In this document: positions 1 to 12,963 of the stretch, in pieces
Layout: every line of letters begins with the position of its first letter
Position numbering within the stretch: position 1 is the stretch's first letter
Source of the DNA: Struthio camelus
Taxonomy: Eukaryota > Chordata > Aves > Struthioniformes > Struthionidae
NCBI RefSeq assembly: GCF_040807025.1
Contig: NC_090951.1
Location: forward strand, 310,001-374,000
DNA: 64,000 nt
Reading direction: 5' to 3'
The notes under the pieces: generated by a model
Seen by the model: the letters and a program-made list of their open reading frames with translations, nothing else
Told to the model about the DNA's origin: nothing
Databases searched by the model: none
Position numbers and translations under genes: made by a program

Positions 1-25
1 ATAACTCCATTTCTCTTACTTTTAG

Positions 26-460
26 TCAGGAAGCGACACCTCAGACATTTCAGAATTTGCCTCAGAAGATGGAAAGTCCCCAGAAGAAACAGCGTCTAGT
101 TTGAAAACAGGACTGGAGGACTCCGCTCTCCCTGATACTCAATTACGAGGGGAGGAAAGACCAACAAGCACTTGCCCTTCTCCCAGTGTGGTAGGAGAAG
201 TTGTAAAAACTATACAGCAGTTCATGGAGAAGTTCAGCATGGACCTACTCACTGTTACACAGGCCTTTCTGAAAAACACTGGGGAAGTAGAGACTACTTT
301 AAACTTTCTGCAGACAGGACAGCGCTTGGATGGATACCCTGTGTGGAGCCGAGAGGATGATTTAGAATTGCAAAAAGATGATGAACAGGTCAGAAGTAAA
401 CTGATAGCAAAATTTGGAGCCGAAAATGTAGCAAAAAGAATAGCATTTAGGAAGAGTTAG
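26..460 (+). CDS. TERF2IP: TERF2IP (RAP1), last coding exon, C-terminal part only
   Basis: Codes for the C-terminal end of the shelterin protein RAP1, which binds TRF2 at telomeres and also acts in NF-kB signalling. Only the final exon is present; the BRCT and Myb domains lie left of the window. The frame is open from a pyrimidine-rich acceptor (AG at 24-25; a second AG at 29 would give a start at 31) to the TAG at 458-460. An acidic, serine-rich linker comes first (SGSDTSDISEFASEDG), then the RAP1 C-terminal domain (roughly 191-430) with VVGEVVKTIQQFM, YPVWSREDDLELQKDDE and KFGAENVAKRIAFRKS, which closely match the human C-terminus as I remember it. The TTG at 101 is not a start; coding runs in from upstream of it. 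The neighbouring gene converges on this one after about 9 kb. Identity is secure; the exact acceptor base is not. Confidence 0.93.
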   Translation, partial: SGSDTSDISEFASEDGKSPEETASSLKTGLEDSALPDTQLRGEERPTSTCPSPSVVGEVVKTIQQFMEKFSMDLLTVTQAFLKNTGEVETTLNFLQTGQRLDGYPVWSREDDLELQKDDEQVRSKLIAKFGAENVAKRIAFRKS

Positions 461-3400
461 ATAGCAAAGTAGCAGAGAATGACTGATCTAGGACTGTGGC
501 AAAAACTTATGAAAGCAGTCATTTTACAAGTACAAATGTGATGGAAAAATTTAATTTAATATTCTGAAGTCTCACAAATTCTTTAAAATGAGCAAGCCTG
601 TATTATATTTTCTTTTTTTATAAAGGACCTATTTTGTATTTTTTTTGGTAATACTGAGTATACTGAAGACTTAAAAATGGTGAAGAGAATCCTGTTCAGT
701 ATAAAGCAAACTTTCAGTGATAAAACTTGAAATTATACATCTGCTATATAAACCAGCGGGCACTCCTACCTGTGCGTTGCTGCATGGAAAGGATATTGAA
801 TGGAGAGAGCACCGAAATGTGACAGAGCACTGCATGTAGTTTTGACCTTTAACCGCATTAGTACACAATAGCGGCCTGCTCTCTGCCATGCGTCTCGCTT
901 CAGAGTTTTGAGGCTGATCATCTAATACCCTGCTCTGCCAAACAATCTGTCAGTTACCATCTCAGGCCAGTAGGCAGCCATCTCGATTTCTATTTTAAAA
1001 AGCAAGCTCTGGGGGTGGGGGGGGAAAAATACTATTTTGGGGGGCAATGTTACTGGGTATAAACAGGATAGTTACAATACACAGTAGTCCCTGCATTTAA
1101 TTGTATGTATTTAAGTTCCTGTATGCATCCCTCCCTTATTACATTAATTTCTATGGGAAAGATTGCTTTGCTATCTGTAGAATTGCTTAGCATCACTTTT
1201 CCCCTGTCCTTGACAGATGGGGGTTATGCCTTGTAATTCTTCTTTGTGATTAAAAACAGATAAGTGTCCTTATCTTCCACATAAACAGACTCATTCATGA
1301 GATGACACAAGACAGCAAAAAATGGCTTAAGGAACCAGAGGATCTTTCAGCTTCCAACCTTCTGTGTATTACAGTTATCTTGTTTTCTTCTCGAGAGCAA
1401 GGCTTTTCAGTTTTGTTTGGCACAGCACTTGCCCAGCCTATCTTCGAGTAGGCAGCAGAGATGTTTCACTGTCTCAGGCTGAATTTTAAGGTCTGCCAGC
1501 CAGCTCTGGCCTAAGTTATCACCTGATTGATTTAGGTGGGATCACCTAAAGCAAAGCTAACTTGATTTAGAGGGAAAGCCTCAAATCATTCCCACATTAG
1601 CTTTCGCCTCCTAGGGAAGGATACCTTTTGCAATGGTCAGTGAAGTTTCTAGCTAGGATTGAATGATTTTTGTTCTTAGAAAGCGTACAAGTCAGGTCAG
1701 TGCTACTACTAGCCCAGTGTTTTATCTCAAAACAGCGGTGGGGAGTGTGCTCTTTGGCTGCGATCTGCAGTGCATTCCCCTGTAGCAGCGCTCACAGTCA
1801 TCAGATGAAGGATGTTAGAGGGTGCATCCCTGCCCGTTTCCTTAGTATATATTTATGCACCTGTTTGTCCATGAACCTCTCGGATCCCTTTCTGTATCCA
1901 CTGATCCCGTTCCCCCCCCCCCCCCCCCAAAACGACTTTATTGTGGCAGAAAGCTCCAGAAGGTACCTGTGTGCTTTAAGCTGACCTCTACCAGTTCTTG
2001 ACTGCTGGTATTGCACGATAGCAACATTAACTATACCCACTGCCTTCATGATTTCCAAAAACCTTGATTATACACCCCCTTCACCTCCCCCTCCCACCAC
2101 CCAGCTTGCATCTCTATAGATGGCAGAGCCCCAGCCTCTTTGGTCTAAACAAAATAATGCTTGTATCAGGCCATGGAGTGTAGTTGGCATGACCAGGTGC
2201 ACATACTGTTTCACATCTGATACAGCTAGGTATAAGTTAATGAAGTCTCAGAGTTCATTTAGGTATCTTAGCAGCTAAGAGGGAGAACAACATTGGGAGA
2301 ATACAGTCACAATCTGAAAAACCTCAGACTGAAATCATGTTCTGGTCACTATTTTAACAATGACTCTCAACATGACACCTGGCCAGTAATCGTAACTCCT
2401 GTAAATCTGGCATTCAGTCATCTTTTGGTGAAATAGATGGGCTTATAAAAGATTTTTTTTTTAAACTAATATTATGTTTAGGTTCTTTCCTTATTGCATT
2501 ACTGTACTCTTTAAAAAAAAAAGAAGTCTGAATTAGAACATAGCCAATTTTAAGCCAAATTCAAATTGCATTAAAAGCCAATGATAATGATATAATGCCT
2601 GCTACTCCAGTTCAAAAAAAATGTCTGTCCTGAAACACCAACCGACTTACCTGGAGAGTTAACCAACGTTAACCACATAAGTGGCAAAACTCTGTTTTAG
2701 ACTGTACAATGTTTTACTGTACAGATAATTCCTCCTGAAGAGCGAGGAGAATTCGGTACGTTCATGCTGCTCAGACCGGTTCCTTGGGATTTTTTGTGGA
2801 CTATCAGACAAGTATTTAACAAGAAAGCCCAGGAGAACACCAAATAAAGCAGTAAGATTTAAAAAGGTTAGGAACTTTACCCGCTGGATTGGAAATCCAA
2901 GGACTGCCGATGAGCAGAATCAATGGCAGCCACATCTCAGTTCAGTGTGAGTCTTCACATAACCAAAACTACTCTGGAATTCAAAATGAGAGGGTGTGCA
3001 CAGTACGTGGCTGCAACATGGAAAAATCAAATGTATGCCTTTTAGTATTACTATGTTTTACCTATTTTAAGTGACGTTTCCTTTAAGGAAGAGTTTATCT
3101 TTTGCAGAGCCGCACCAGTCCGACCTGCAATGCAATCTTCCAAATACGTATATTGTGCTTTAACCTTTGTGGAGCCATGCAAAGGCGTTATCTAACTCTG
3201 AGACCTTTTCCTCATTCACTCAGTTCACCCGTTAGGTGTGGGAACCAGATAAGACATATGACAGAGAAGGCACGGCTTATTCAAGGTGGCCTGTTCTGGG
3301 CTCTCGAAAAGCACCATTTATCCAAGGATTCGTTCTTGTTCATGCAGGCACATGGGTCTAGGTATCTTCATTCCACTTCTCTTCCCATTAAGAAGATGCA

Positions 3401-6400
3401 GGGATGGCACCACATCCTACAGTTCTGTTTCAGGGCAGCCTGGCTCCACCTTCTCCCATGACCAAAAAAAAAAAAAAAAAAGAAAATCTGCTCCACCTTT
3501 CCTTACCAGGGACACAGTTACATTCCTTCCCCTGTATCAGGGACAGTTTGTCTTCACATGGTGTTATCTCAGGGTCCTGTACTTCTTTTTACGTCAGGAA
3601 CACTATTTTTGCAGGTCAAGGAGTGTACCTATCTCTTCCTTGTATCCCTATCTGGAGCAATATTTTTAAGCCTTGGGAGGAGGAGCAGAGTGGAAACATG
3701 CACGCCAGAGCTGAGTTAAAGACAATTCCAGAAGCAGATGCTGCTGGGTCTGCGAGCCATGCCTGAGCTTTGGCTATTTCCAATAGCTTTCCTTCCGAAT
3801 TAGTCGGCATTCAACAATATCAGTGATTTCTGGCCATTCATAGTTAGAGTATTTCCCACCAGTGAAGTATTGACTGTATATACTGTTCAAATGTTAACAA
3901 AGTCAAAAAGCAATAGACAGGATTACCAAACAGTTTTTTTTTTTTAAATTACCCTTTGATTAGCGACTTCTCCATCTTATACCTTTTTAGTATAAAAGCA
4001 GAGCTTGTTCTTCTGAACTTGCACAACATAAACTTGACATATGCTTCTAAAAATAAAGATAATGGAAGTCTATTATGTGTATGCCAAAGGATGTAGCCTT
4101 AGTTTTATCATCAGTCATGCTCACTGTCTTGGAAGTTTGTTTTTTTGTTTGTGTTTCCCCCTCTTCCTCCAAAATTATTTTAAGTTATCTTGCATTAACA
4201 CTATGGCAACTTCAGATTTTCATCTGGCCACATTGTGCGTGGTTTTAACGTTCCCAAAACGTCTTACCAATTGTTGTAATGAGGAAACGTTGCTAACAGA
4301 AAGTAAGGAAGATATGTCGAAATCAATGATCTTGGTTTTTCTCTGAGTGAACTTAAGCAGAAGTGAGAGTAATTTTCAAAACAGTACATTAAAAAACAAA
4401 ACACACACACCGTATATCATTTGTTTGTTGGGTGACTGGAAACACTGAACATTTTTGTCCAGCTAAGCATTTGATACAAGGAATTGACCGAGCACACTGA
4501 AAACAAGTATTCATAATAAAACTTGGGCCACTCAGACTGAGATTGGTTAATGTAAAACTACAATTAGTAACGTACTGAAGAGAGGCTATGTTTGCTCAGA
4601 AACAGGCCTGTTAGCGCTTAAAGCGGGAAGCCCTTCAGTAAGAACTGGCCGCTGAGACTGCTTTTAGCTGAACATGCTGAAGGCAGCTCCGATTTAAAGG
4701 GACTTTACAAGAGGTGCAGCAGCTCTGCTCTTCCTTGGCGCAGCATGAGTCATACTTCTCTATGTCAGCCTGCCTGCTCCAAGTTTGCACGAGTATTGCG
4801 TAAGGGAAGACTTGGATGCTTTGCTTTTGGTGGATTTTCTACCACAGTGCCTGTGCTGCCTGCTCAGCATGGATGTTGAAGTTTAACAATAGGATCCCTA
4901 GTAGGAAGGCTGTGATTTCCAGAACACACAACATCCCACCCTTTGTAGGGATTCAGAGCTCAGCTCTAGCAATTTAGACATCCACTGTACAATAGTAGCA
5001 GGTAATCTTTAAGCATCACTAAAGCCTAAGTGTTCAATACAGCATCTGATGTCTCCTTTATGGATCCAGCTTCAAACCTTCCTTATTTAAAGGATACAAG
5101 GGTAAGACTACATTGAGATCTGCCTCTTAAGAAGCAAGACGATCATATTCCAATTCTATAGCTGATGAAGTAGAAGAATCAGACTGTAGAAACAGAAAGA
5201 AAAAAGCACCTAAAGTCTTTCCAACCACTAGGAAAATAAGTTTTAAACAATAGGATTCCTCTAATGTTAAGTAGAAATCTTATCTGAGTGGTCTCTAGAA
5301 AGAAACCAAGTCCCTGAGAAGCAGACATCTCATCCACAGCTGCTTTCAGATGTTTTTAGCCTTGGCAGTCAGGGCTGACTGCTCCATCCAAGAGAAAAAA
5401 GACGACTGAAGGTGAAATTTGGATAGCTACTGACCTTGTACTGAAGATATCATTTGCCACTACAGGAGAAATCTAGTTTCTGTGGAGCACAGACTTAGTA
5501 ATGCATCTGAATAATTCAGGGTACTGGCACTGCTTAGTGGCAAAATAAGTTCAAATTCAAATTCAAAAGGCTGCTTCTGAAACATTGCCTAACAATGATC
5601 CAGCCCTGCACCCAGCAACCTGGGAAACTCTCCCTGCTGGATACTTCCCCCTCCCACCCCTTACAAGGGGCGAGCGTGCATAGAACTTCATGGATAAAAG
5701 AAAGGCTGCAACAAAACACTGACCCATGAAATCTAAATCATTAACAATAATTATATTGAATTATAACAGAAATTAAAATAAACCCTCCTCCCTCCTGCCC
5801 ATACCATCTCACCCACTGCTGACCAGTTACGCTCCTAGAGCTGCCTCGGGGGACAACTAAACCCCCCCTCCTCCCAGCCTGCTGTCCTCCAACACCTGCA
5901 GCTCTCTCCCCAGCTGCTGCGCGACAGTCTTACCCCAAAGGGACGAGCAGGACATGGGACACTGCTGCCAGCCCCAGCAGAGGATGTTGGAGGACCGCTG
6001 CTGGGCTGGGAAGCCCTCTCATTTCTCCTCAAGGCTTCCACTCCTGGTGCTCTCAGGGCTCACTGTTAATTAGGGATGGCTGATTAGTTCATTCCACAAG
6101 TCTGCTCATTAGCTGGTAGCTACTTTCTCTTGCTAATCAACATAATTGCTCAGCATCTATCTGCAGAGTCGCTTAACTGCAATACCCAGCAGGACCAAGC
6201 AGCAAGTCTCTGCTACAAAAAACAACCCACGCAGCTGCTGTGAATTTGTCAGAAAGGCTTTCTTCCTGCTACTGGAGGTTGCTAATCAGTTAGGGTGAAT
6301 CCTCCTCCCCCCTACTTTTAATACACACGGTACGTAGAGGCTGGACACAGTTTCTTGCCTATACACCTTCAAACATGAACTCGGTCACTGTATTCCCCCA

Positions 6401-9380
6401 GCAGTTGAAAATCAGCAGTTTATATTTTTTCTTTTAAACACGCTATTGCAAATTTTTTAATGACATGCAAATGAGGGCTGATCCTTCACGTAGACGTTGT
6501 CACTTTTCTACAGAGGGTAGCAAACACCTTCCTAGCCAGCAGGTTTAATACGCGTGCTCCTTGCTGGAGCTACATCGGCATGAGGAGAGCAGCTGACGGC
6601 TACAGTGAGCAGGGGCTTGGGGAAAAGGACTGCGGCCAGCGGGGCAGAGCTGGGGCAGACAGGGAAGAGGAGCACTGGGATCCACAGCTGTGAGCCCATG
6701 ATGTCCATCGACCATCTCAGCACCCTGCAACTGGGCTGTGCGGTGGGAGCCTGCAAGGGGAGGGTGGGGTGGGCACAGCTTGCCGTGGACCTGGACACCC
6801 TCCTCCTGCCTCGAGCCTCCTCATCTCTCCTCCAGTGCTCAGCTCTGCCTCGGCCACCTGCTGCCAAGGCTGCGCATCCTCAGCACTGAGCCTCCTGCCT
6901 GCTGATGCTTGCACTGCGCTCAGCACGGCTGCCGTGCTGTCTCTGCAAGGTAGTGGAGATGTTCCAGCGCTGGGGAAATATCAGCGGTGGAGCACGGGCA
7001 GGGCCAAGCGGCAGCGTGGTGTGAGCAACGCTGGGTTTCCCCCGGCACTGAGTCCTGGGCACAAGGCCTGGCCTCCCAGGGCTGCGGCAGGGCATCCGAA
7101 CACATGGGGCAAACGGAGGCAGCGTTCACAGTTTGTGGGTCGTGGCAGAAGCTAGAACAATCAGAGAACAACGGCATAAAATCATTTAGCCAAGCTGGGG
7201 ACTCTCCTCCCACCTTCACAGCAATTGGTTGGTCAATTGTAAGAAATCAAACACAGAGAAAGCTTACAGGAAAAAAACAAGCTAACTGGAGTGCAGTCGG
7301 ACCCACTGACACAATACATTGTTTGGGAGAACTACAGAATAATACCGAAACCAACCAAAACCCAATAAAATGCCAAGCAAAATAAATTAGAAGGAAACAT
7401 ACTTTACAAGCAAGTGTTGTGCTAGAGACAATTCTGGATGGAGCAGAGAGGTACCCCAGCTTGCCTGGCACCGCTGGGGGCCACCCCTGCCCCGGCAGCT
7501 ACCCTGCGATGCCACGTGGGGCTGCTTGCCTCCCGACTCTCCCGACAACCAGCAACTGGACTCTGGAGCTGGTTCAAGGAGAGGCTGGATGCACGGGGCC
7601 TTGCTGAATTCAGCTTTGGGATTCCTGTGCTGACGCGAGAGATGCTCATAAACTGCTGCCTCTCCAACACGCAGCGAAGAACTGAGGACCTGCCCGGCAC
7701 CTCTGGGGTCCGCACGTGCTCAGCGCCCCGGAAACAGGCTTTGCCAGAGGCAGCAGGTGTGTTGCCTCCCCTAAAGCTCCACTTTCCAAAACCCCATTTC
7801 TGCTGCTCTGAGCCAGCCGGCCTGCAGCAGGGCCTCCATCCCACGCGCCGTGTGTTCTGCTCCCCCACCACCTGCCCACTTCTGCCCTGGCTTATTCACA
7901 CTGTCCACAGCCTTTGCCCTTCGCCAAGCTCTGCTCTTGGGCTTGCTGCCCAAACAGCACTCTCCTTCCTATCCTCCTGCCTCAGGTTCACGCTCCGCTC
8001 CCGAGCTTCTGCGTCAACGTGCTTTCCACCTTGTCCCTCCTCTGCACATCCTTGACCATCAACGAATCACTGAACGAACGGGGCAACGAATTTGCCCCGT
8101 GAGTTCAGACGCTCTGCCACCACAACAGAAATAGCTTCTGTGAGCTCCCTGAATCCACCGAGCTGCAACGTCAACTCAGCCTATCTTCAGCAGCAGCTGA
8201 AACTAAACTAGGTAATTTTACACCAAAGCAGATGAAGACAGCTCATAGGATCCCTTGCACTGGCTGAGCTGAGGAGGAACAGTGGCGGTGGGACTCCTGC
8301 AAACATCAGAACAGACTTGCCTGTGAAGAGCTTCACAGGAGCTCCATTTCAGTTCACAGTGCTGGTCTGGTAGAACTTCATAAAATAAAGATTGATTGGG
8401 CATTGCTGCCACTTTTCATTTAAAACAAAACAAAACAAATAAACAAAAAAACCACAGGCCACACAAACCAGCCTCCCGGAAGGTGTTTAGAGCAAGTAAT
8501 TCTGAACGCATTGTTAAACAGATGCCTCTTAAAGGGGATCGGCAATTTACACACGGATGTGTGGAAGGAGATGTTTGTGGGCGTTTCATTCCCCAAGTCT
8601 GATAACAAGCTTTTCTCCTCATCTGATGGAGCACCAGAAAGAAGAGATAAAAATAATTCCTTTGTTCATTTTCAGACCATATATTCCCACTGTGGATGAT
8701 GGAGAACGGCACAAGCTATTAAATAAATTAAATAGAATAACTTCTATTCTGTTCTTCTTTGAGCTGCTTGAACTCACTGCCATGAACATATCCTTCCAGT
8801 TCCAGTATTTGTACCAATGGAATCTGTGTCCTTACCCTGTCTTTATAGTCTCAGGCTTAGCATAAAATCCTCTCAGTCTCAGATGTGGACTGTGAGATCT
8901 CCTGGGGGGAGGAACCATCACTAGTTTTGAAAGCTACAAGGCAGAATTGTTTCAGCAGAAAAATAAATGAATTCACATAGTCCTAGAAATGGATCCCCAT
9001 ATCCAAACTAGCAGTATTTTTATTTTCAGCTACAGCTGCTTTATTCTATTTTCCCATTATACAGTAAATGAACAGACATTTTCCCAGCATTGCTACCAAT
9101 GCTGGATGCTCATGCACAGGAACAGAGAAAAAGGAAAACTAAGCTAGAAAACTCAGCCATTCAAAAAAAGGGACCTTTCTGGAAACCAGTATCTGGTCAT
9201 CCTTGTGTCTCTTCTGGCATTGCATAACAGTGGTAGCAGCATGACCAGGAAATGTCCTCTTTGTTCAGATTCCACTTATAACTCCTCTTCTTTTGCAGTA
9301 CAGTTGCTCTGTGTGGTTTCACTGGTATTTAGCTGTGGCCCATGAAGGATTCGGAGTCTACTGTCTGGTCCTGCTCCTTG
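461..9380. other. Intergenic region between convergent TERF2IP and CHST4, with both 3'UTRs
   Basis: No coding exon recognised. The left part must hold the TERF2IP 3'UTR. Candidate polyadenylation signals on + are ATTAAA at 1249-1254 and AATAAA at 2843-2848; neither can be chosen from sequence alone. The stretch contains a run of 17 C (1912-1928), a run of 18 A (3464-3481), an AAAAC-rich run (8421-8452), and a GC-richer part at about 6,550-8,100 where many open frames overlap on both strands without splice or homology support. Confidence 0.6.
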
Positions 9381-9435
9381 GACATTTTATTTGCTCCCAT
9401 CTGCACATGCTTCCTCTCTTGCATAAACCCTGGGC

Positions 9436-9441
9436 TTTATT
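9436..9441 (-). terminator. CHST4: Candidate CHST4 polyadenylation signal (AATAAA on -)
   Basis: First AATAAA found on the minus strand after the CHST4 stop, about 305 nt downstream. A second AATAAA lies at 9386-9391 and others near 9,015 and 9,040, so alternative 3' ends are possible. Confidence 0.4.
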
Positions 9442-9745
9442 TGGAAAATGGACTTGCATTACTCCAGCCTGCCTTGTGGCTGAGCCTCTGGGAGCCGTGC
9501 CAGGATAACGCACTTGCCTGGCCTTGGAGAATGATGCTGCTCTGCTGGCAAAGCTGTCATGAGTGTAGTCAGGGCCTCACAGCCCTCTGCTCCTGTGTAA
9601 CTGGCCCTTTCACAGCCCACACATGCACAATCACTTACACACACATATGCACGCACCTCTGTCCTCTTTTGCTCCACAAACAGTCTATATACTGCAGCCT
9701 TCAGAGAGCAGGCACAGAGAGCAGCTTTTCTGCCTTCAGAATTTG

Positions 9746-10882
9746 TCACTCAGAGGAGTTATGAGCAAACAAAAGATCCAGCAACATATTTTTCTGTTCT
9801 TCTTCGGACTGAACTAGCCGGTAGCCCAGTAAGTCCATCGCATCCTTGCACACATTTTGCACTTTTTCTATTTTCTGGAAGGGAAGGGTCTTCCTCCAGG
9901 CCTGGGATACACTCATTGCATCTCTGGACCCAATGTCGAAGGCCTGTGCTCCTTGCCCCGTTCCATGGGTGATGTTGTGAACCCACTTCTGAAGTTCTGG
10001 TGTGAAATGGAGTTCTGCAAACCTATACATATGAGCAGCATGTGCTAGTGGGTCTCTGACAATGTCTTCATAGCGAACCAGCAGGTAGCGGTCTTTGAGG
10101 AAGCTGGGAATGGCCTGTCTGCCCGCTTTGTAAATCTCAACGTGGCTTTTACAGATTTCCTGCATTGTGTTGTAGGGTCCCATTTCTCCCTTTGTCTTCT
10201 GGGACCCCACAACAATGTTACTGTCACGTGTAAGGTCAGCCACCGTGTTCTCTCGGGACCTGAACACAGCACGAGGATCACGCACTAAGTGAATGATTTT
10301 GAGGTTCAGAGAGGGATCAGTGAGAAGAGGGTAGAGAACTTTCAGGTCAAAGAACCGGACCTCCTTGATGACAATGTGGCTGTAGGTTTTACAGGCTTCC
10401 TCCACCTTGCTGAACGGGTACTTGCCACAGATTGTCCTACAGTTTCCTGCAGTTATTATGTCACTGCGGCTGAACAAGTCACAGGCAGGGGGGGAGCACA
10501 AGGCCCGGCTTGTCTCCCACTGAAATAAATCAGACTTTTTCTTCTGGCTAGACATGTAGGCATCAAACACAGACATGTCACACAGAAAGACAGACCTGAC
10601 TAAGTCCCGCACTGCCATGTGCAAGACTTTGGCGCTGTTCTGGTACATCGTAACCCACACGTGCCATGCAGGCTCCATCAGGTAGAAGACGCTGGGGTGC
10701 TGGCTGAAAAGCTGACCAACAAAAGACGATCCTGACCTCCAGGAGGAGAGAATGAGGATGTGGACTGGAGAGGGTTTTTCTTCCGTGGGAGCATCGTTGC
10801 TGCAGGGTCGGAAGCGGAAGTGGATCAGACTGAAGGACAGAACTACAAGAATCATGAGCACCTGCACTCCTTTAGATTTCAT
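9746..10882 (-). CDS. CHST4: Carbohydrate (GlcNAc-6-O) sulfotransferase, CHST4-like, complete single coding exon
   Basis: A Golgi type II membrane enzyme that moves sulfate from PAPS to C6 of N-acetylglucosamine on glycans (selectin ligands, mucins, or keratan sulfate in this subfamily). The 378-aa protein has a short cytosolic start, a membrane anchor at about residues 6-21, the 5'-phosphosulfate-binding loop SSWRSGSSF near 46-54, the 3'-phosphate-binding motif LVRDPRAVFRSR near 199-210, and the family motifs FYLMEPAWHVW, YLLVRYED, WVHNIT and MDLLGYR. The ATG is at 10,880-10,882; the codon just before it is GTG and belongs to the 5'UTR. The whole frame is one exon, as in human CHST4/5/6. The sequence mixes features: VFRSRE, YLLVRYED and WVHNIT look like CHST4, while DLVRSVFLCDM, SDLFQW and ALCSPPAC look like CHST5/6. 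Position next to TAT favours CHST4. Family certain, paralogue probable. Confidence 0.9.
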   Translation of the reverse strand: MKSKGVQVLMILVVLSFSLIHFRFRPCSNDAPTEEKPSPVHILILSSWRSGSSFVGQLFSQHPSVFYLMEPAWHVWVTMYQNSAKVLHMAVRDLVRSVFLCDMSVFDAYMSSQKKKSDLFQWETSRALCSPPACDLFSRSDIITAGNCRTICGKYPFSKVEEACKTYSHIVIKEVRFFDLKVLYPLLTDPSLNLKIIHLVRDPRAVFRSRENTVADLTRDSNIVVGSQKTKGEMGPYNTMQEICKSHVEIYKAGRQAIPSFLKDRYLLVRYEDIVRDPLAHAAHMYRFAELHFTPELQKWVHNITHGTGQGAQAFDIGSRDAMSVSQAWRKTLPFQKIEKVQNVCKDAMDLLGYRLVQSEEEQKNMLLDLLFAHNSSE

Positions 10883-10898
10883 CACGGTGGCAAGGGAC
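10883..10898 (-). other. CHST4: CHST4 5'UTR start of the coding exon, splice acceptor at 10,899-10,900
   Basis: On the minus strand a pyrimidine tract ending TCTCTGCAG lies directly before these 16 nt, which end in GCCACCGTG and the ATG. This shows at least one untranslated exon upstream, not located. The ATG has G at -3 and A at +4, an acceptable Kozak context. Confidence 0.65.
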
Positions 10899-12913
10899 CT
10901 GCAGAGACAGACAGAGAAAGTTCAGCTTCACAGGGTCATGAAGAAGGCAGGATGTGGTGAATCAGGGACCTGCTGATCCCCCTGCAGGCCCAGGGCTTTG
11001 GAAGACTGCCACACCAGCCAATACCTTGTGACAGCCAAGGCAAGAGGTATCTTCGGAAAGGACACAAATATTGTAGGGCTGAAACTTTTCTGTAATGAAA
11101 ACACTGTTTATGAGTAAGCCATTCTAATGTATTCTTAGAACATCGCAAAAAACTTGTCCTTACCTTTATCAAAGTTTAAGAGATATACTCACTGCTGCAT
11201 ATTGAAGTCAGTCAGTACACGCAAATGTGTACTTGGTGTATACCATCCCTGCAGACATGCTACTGGCAATTTTTATGGTGGAAAGATGGAACAAAAAGTT
11301 TTTGTTGGGAATGCAACAGTTCCGTGTTGTTACTTCTAAACTCCAGCTGTGACCACTGGTTACAATTACTTTTATGCCAGAATGCTGTGAAAAATACAAC
11401 GTAGGCTTCCATTTCTTTTGCATATTTTTTAAATATAATATTTGTAGTACTTAACAGCCTTTCAGGAAACATTTATTGTCATCACAGGCAAAACTGCACA
11501 TATCAAAGGAAGTCATTCTGCACTGCAATAAACCCAAGTATATCAATATCTCCTCCACAGTCACAGCATCATAGACAATTTTGCTAAAAAGGCCCATGAG
11601 GCTTTATCTTATCCATCTCTGTGTGGCTCACCTACACCCAGCTTCTTTCTTAGCCTAGCTCCTTCTTAAAGACTAAGTCCTGCTGCCACTCCCTCTAACC
11701 CCACTCATCCTGCAGGTCTTTCAAGAGAAGAGGTACAGGGCAATACGCCAGGGCAGCTCAGAGGTCTGCGCAATGTTTCTGGCACTAACCCATTACTCCG
11801 CCTGCCTGGGATGACTCCATTGTTGAAAAGTGCCGAGAGCTATTGCGTTGCCTGGGGACAATTCACGCACCTGAGTACAGGCAGGCACAGGAGCCTGCAG
11901 GAAGTACACTGACAGGAATGGGATCTATTTGAGATAGAAAGGATTTAATTTCAAAATGTGCATGAAAGCACGCTCTGCCTGCTGTTCCCCGCTTGCGCGA
12001 GCCACGCAGACAGGCCTGACCACCCCTCGAATGCAGGTGAGTGCATGTAGCGCTCCCTCCTCCTTAGGACCCTCCATGCTCCTGAAACAGCCACGAACCC
12101 ACACAGGGCAGTGCGCGTGCCAGGCTGGCACTTAAGCTGTGCTACGGCAGGGACAAGCCTCTCCAGCCAGTGCAACTGCTCTGCGCTTCCCAACATAAGC
12201 TAAATAAAACCTTATTGGTCATCAGTCAGTCTTTCCAGGTGCTTCCACAGCCTGGGAGGATGGGGGCACCGAGATCTTCAGGGCTGCAGGATGAGCTGGA
12301 AGTCCTCCCAGACATGGCAGCACTGCTGATCCTGCCAGCTCCTCTGTGCAGGAGTCCCATGTCCGTCCTGTGCTGGAGAGGGCCCCGCTGCTAACACAGG
12401 AAGGGACGGAGATGAGGTCTACAGCTGTGTGCAGACTGTGATTGCACCGAGCTCAGGCAACCATGCCCATGCAGACCGACCTCCTGCCACAAAGCAGCAG
12501 AAGTGAGGAGCGAGTATAAAGTGCGCCCCAGCTGGCTGCAAGACAAATACTGCTTCCTCACCCTGTGCTACCACATTCTCTCCTTGGTCTGCTATAATAA
12601 TCCCTCAATTCATAAAGCCTTCAAGGTTGTTTGCATTGCAGTGGGGCGGTAAAGTGCTGTCTCTTCCCATGATTTAGGTTCCTGCAGCACTGATGTTCAG
12701 ATTTCTAGATGCGGTCACTGCTGCTTACCAACAAGGAACAGCAGTCATCTTGCTAAAGTTTGTTCTTCTCTCGCTTCAGCATATATGCATGAGTTTGCTT
12801 GTTTGTCTCATATACCTGCTCTGCCTTCTTTTTGAGCTTAGGGCTTATAGGGCCGCAATTATCGTTTCTCAGAGCTAGAGCAAACCCCAGCACAACAGGA
12901 AAGCCTATTAAGC

Positions 12914-12963
12914 TTATAAGCCAATATTATATTATTGGCTTATATATTATTATAAGCCAATAA
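12914..12963. repeat. AT-rich inverted repeat with a third direct copy
   Basis: TATAAGCCAATA (12,915-12,926) is followed after 6 nt by its exact reverse complement TATTGGCTTATA (12,933-12,944), then TATAAGCCAATA again at 12,951-12,962. The first two can form a 12-bp hairpin. Each copy contains a CCAAT or ATTGG core. Confidence 0.75.

Noticed and set aside
1912-3481. Runs of 17 C and 18 A as retroposon tails
   Set aside because: Neither has a recognisable element body upstream or target-site duplications; treated as simple runs.
7438-8055. 205-residue open frame on +
   Set aside because: No homology; overlapping frames on both strands; moderately GC-rich intergenic DNA.
10883-10885. An extra first codon that would make the CHST4 protein 379 residues
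   Set aside because: The codon is GTG, within the 5'UTR and before a proper ATG with an acceptable context.
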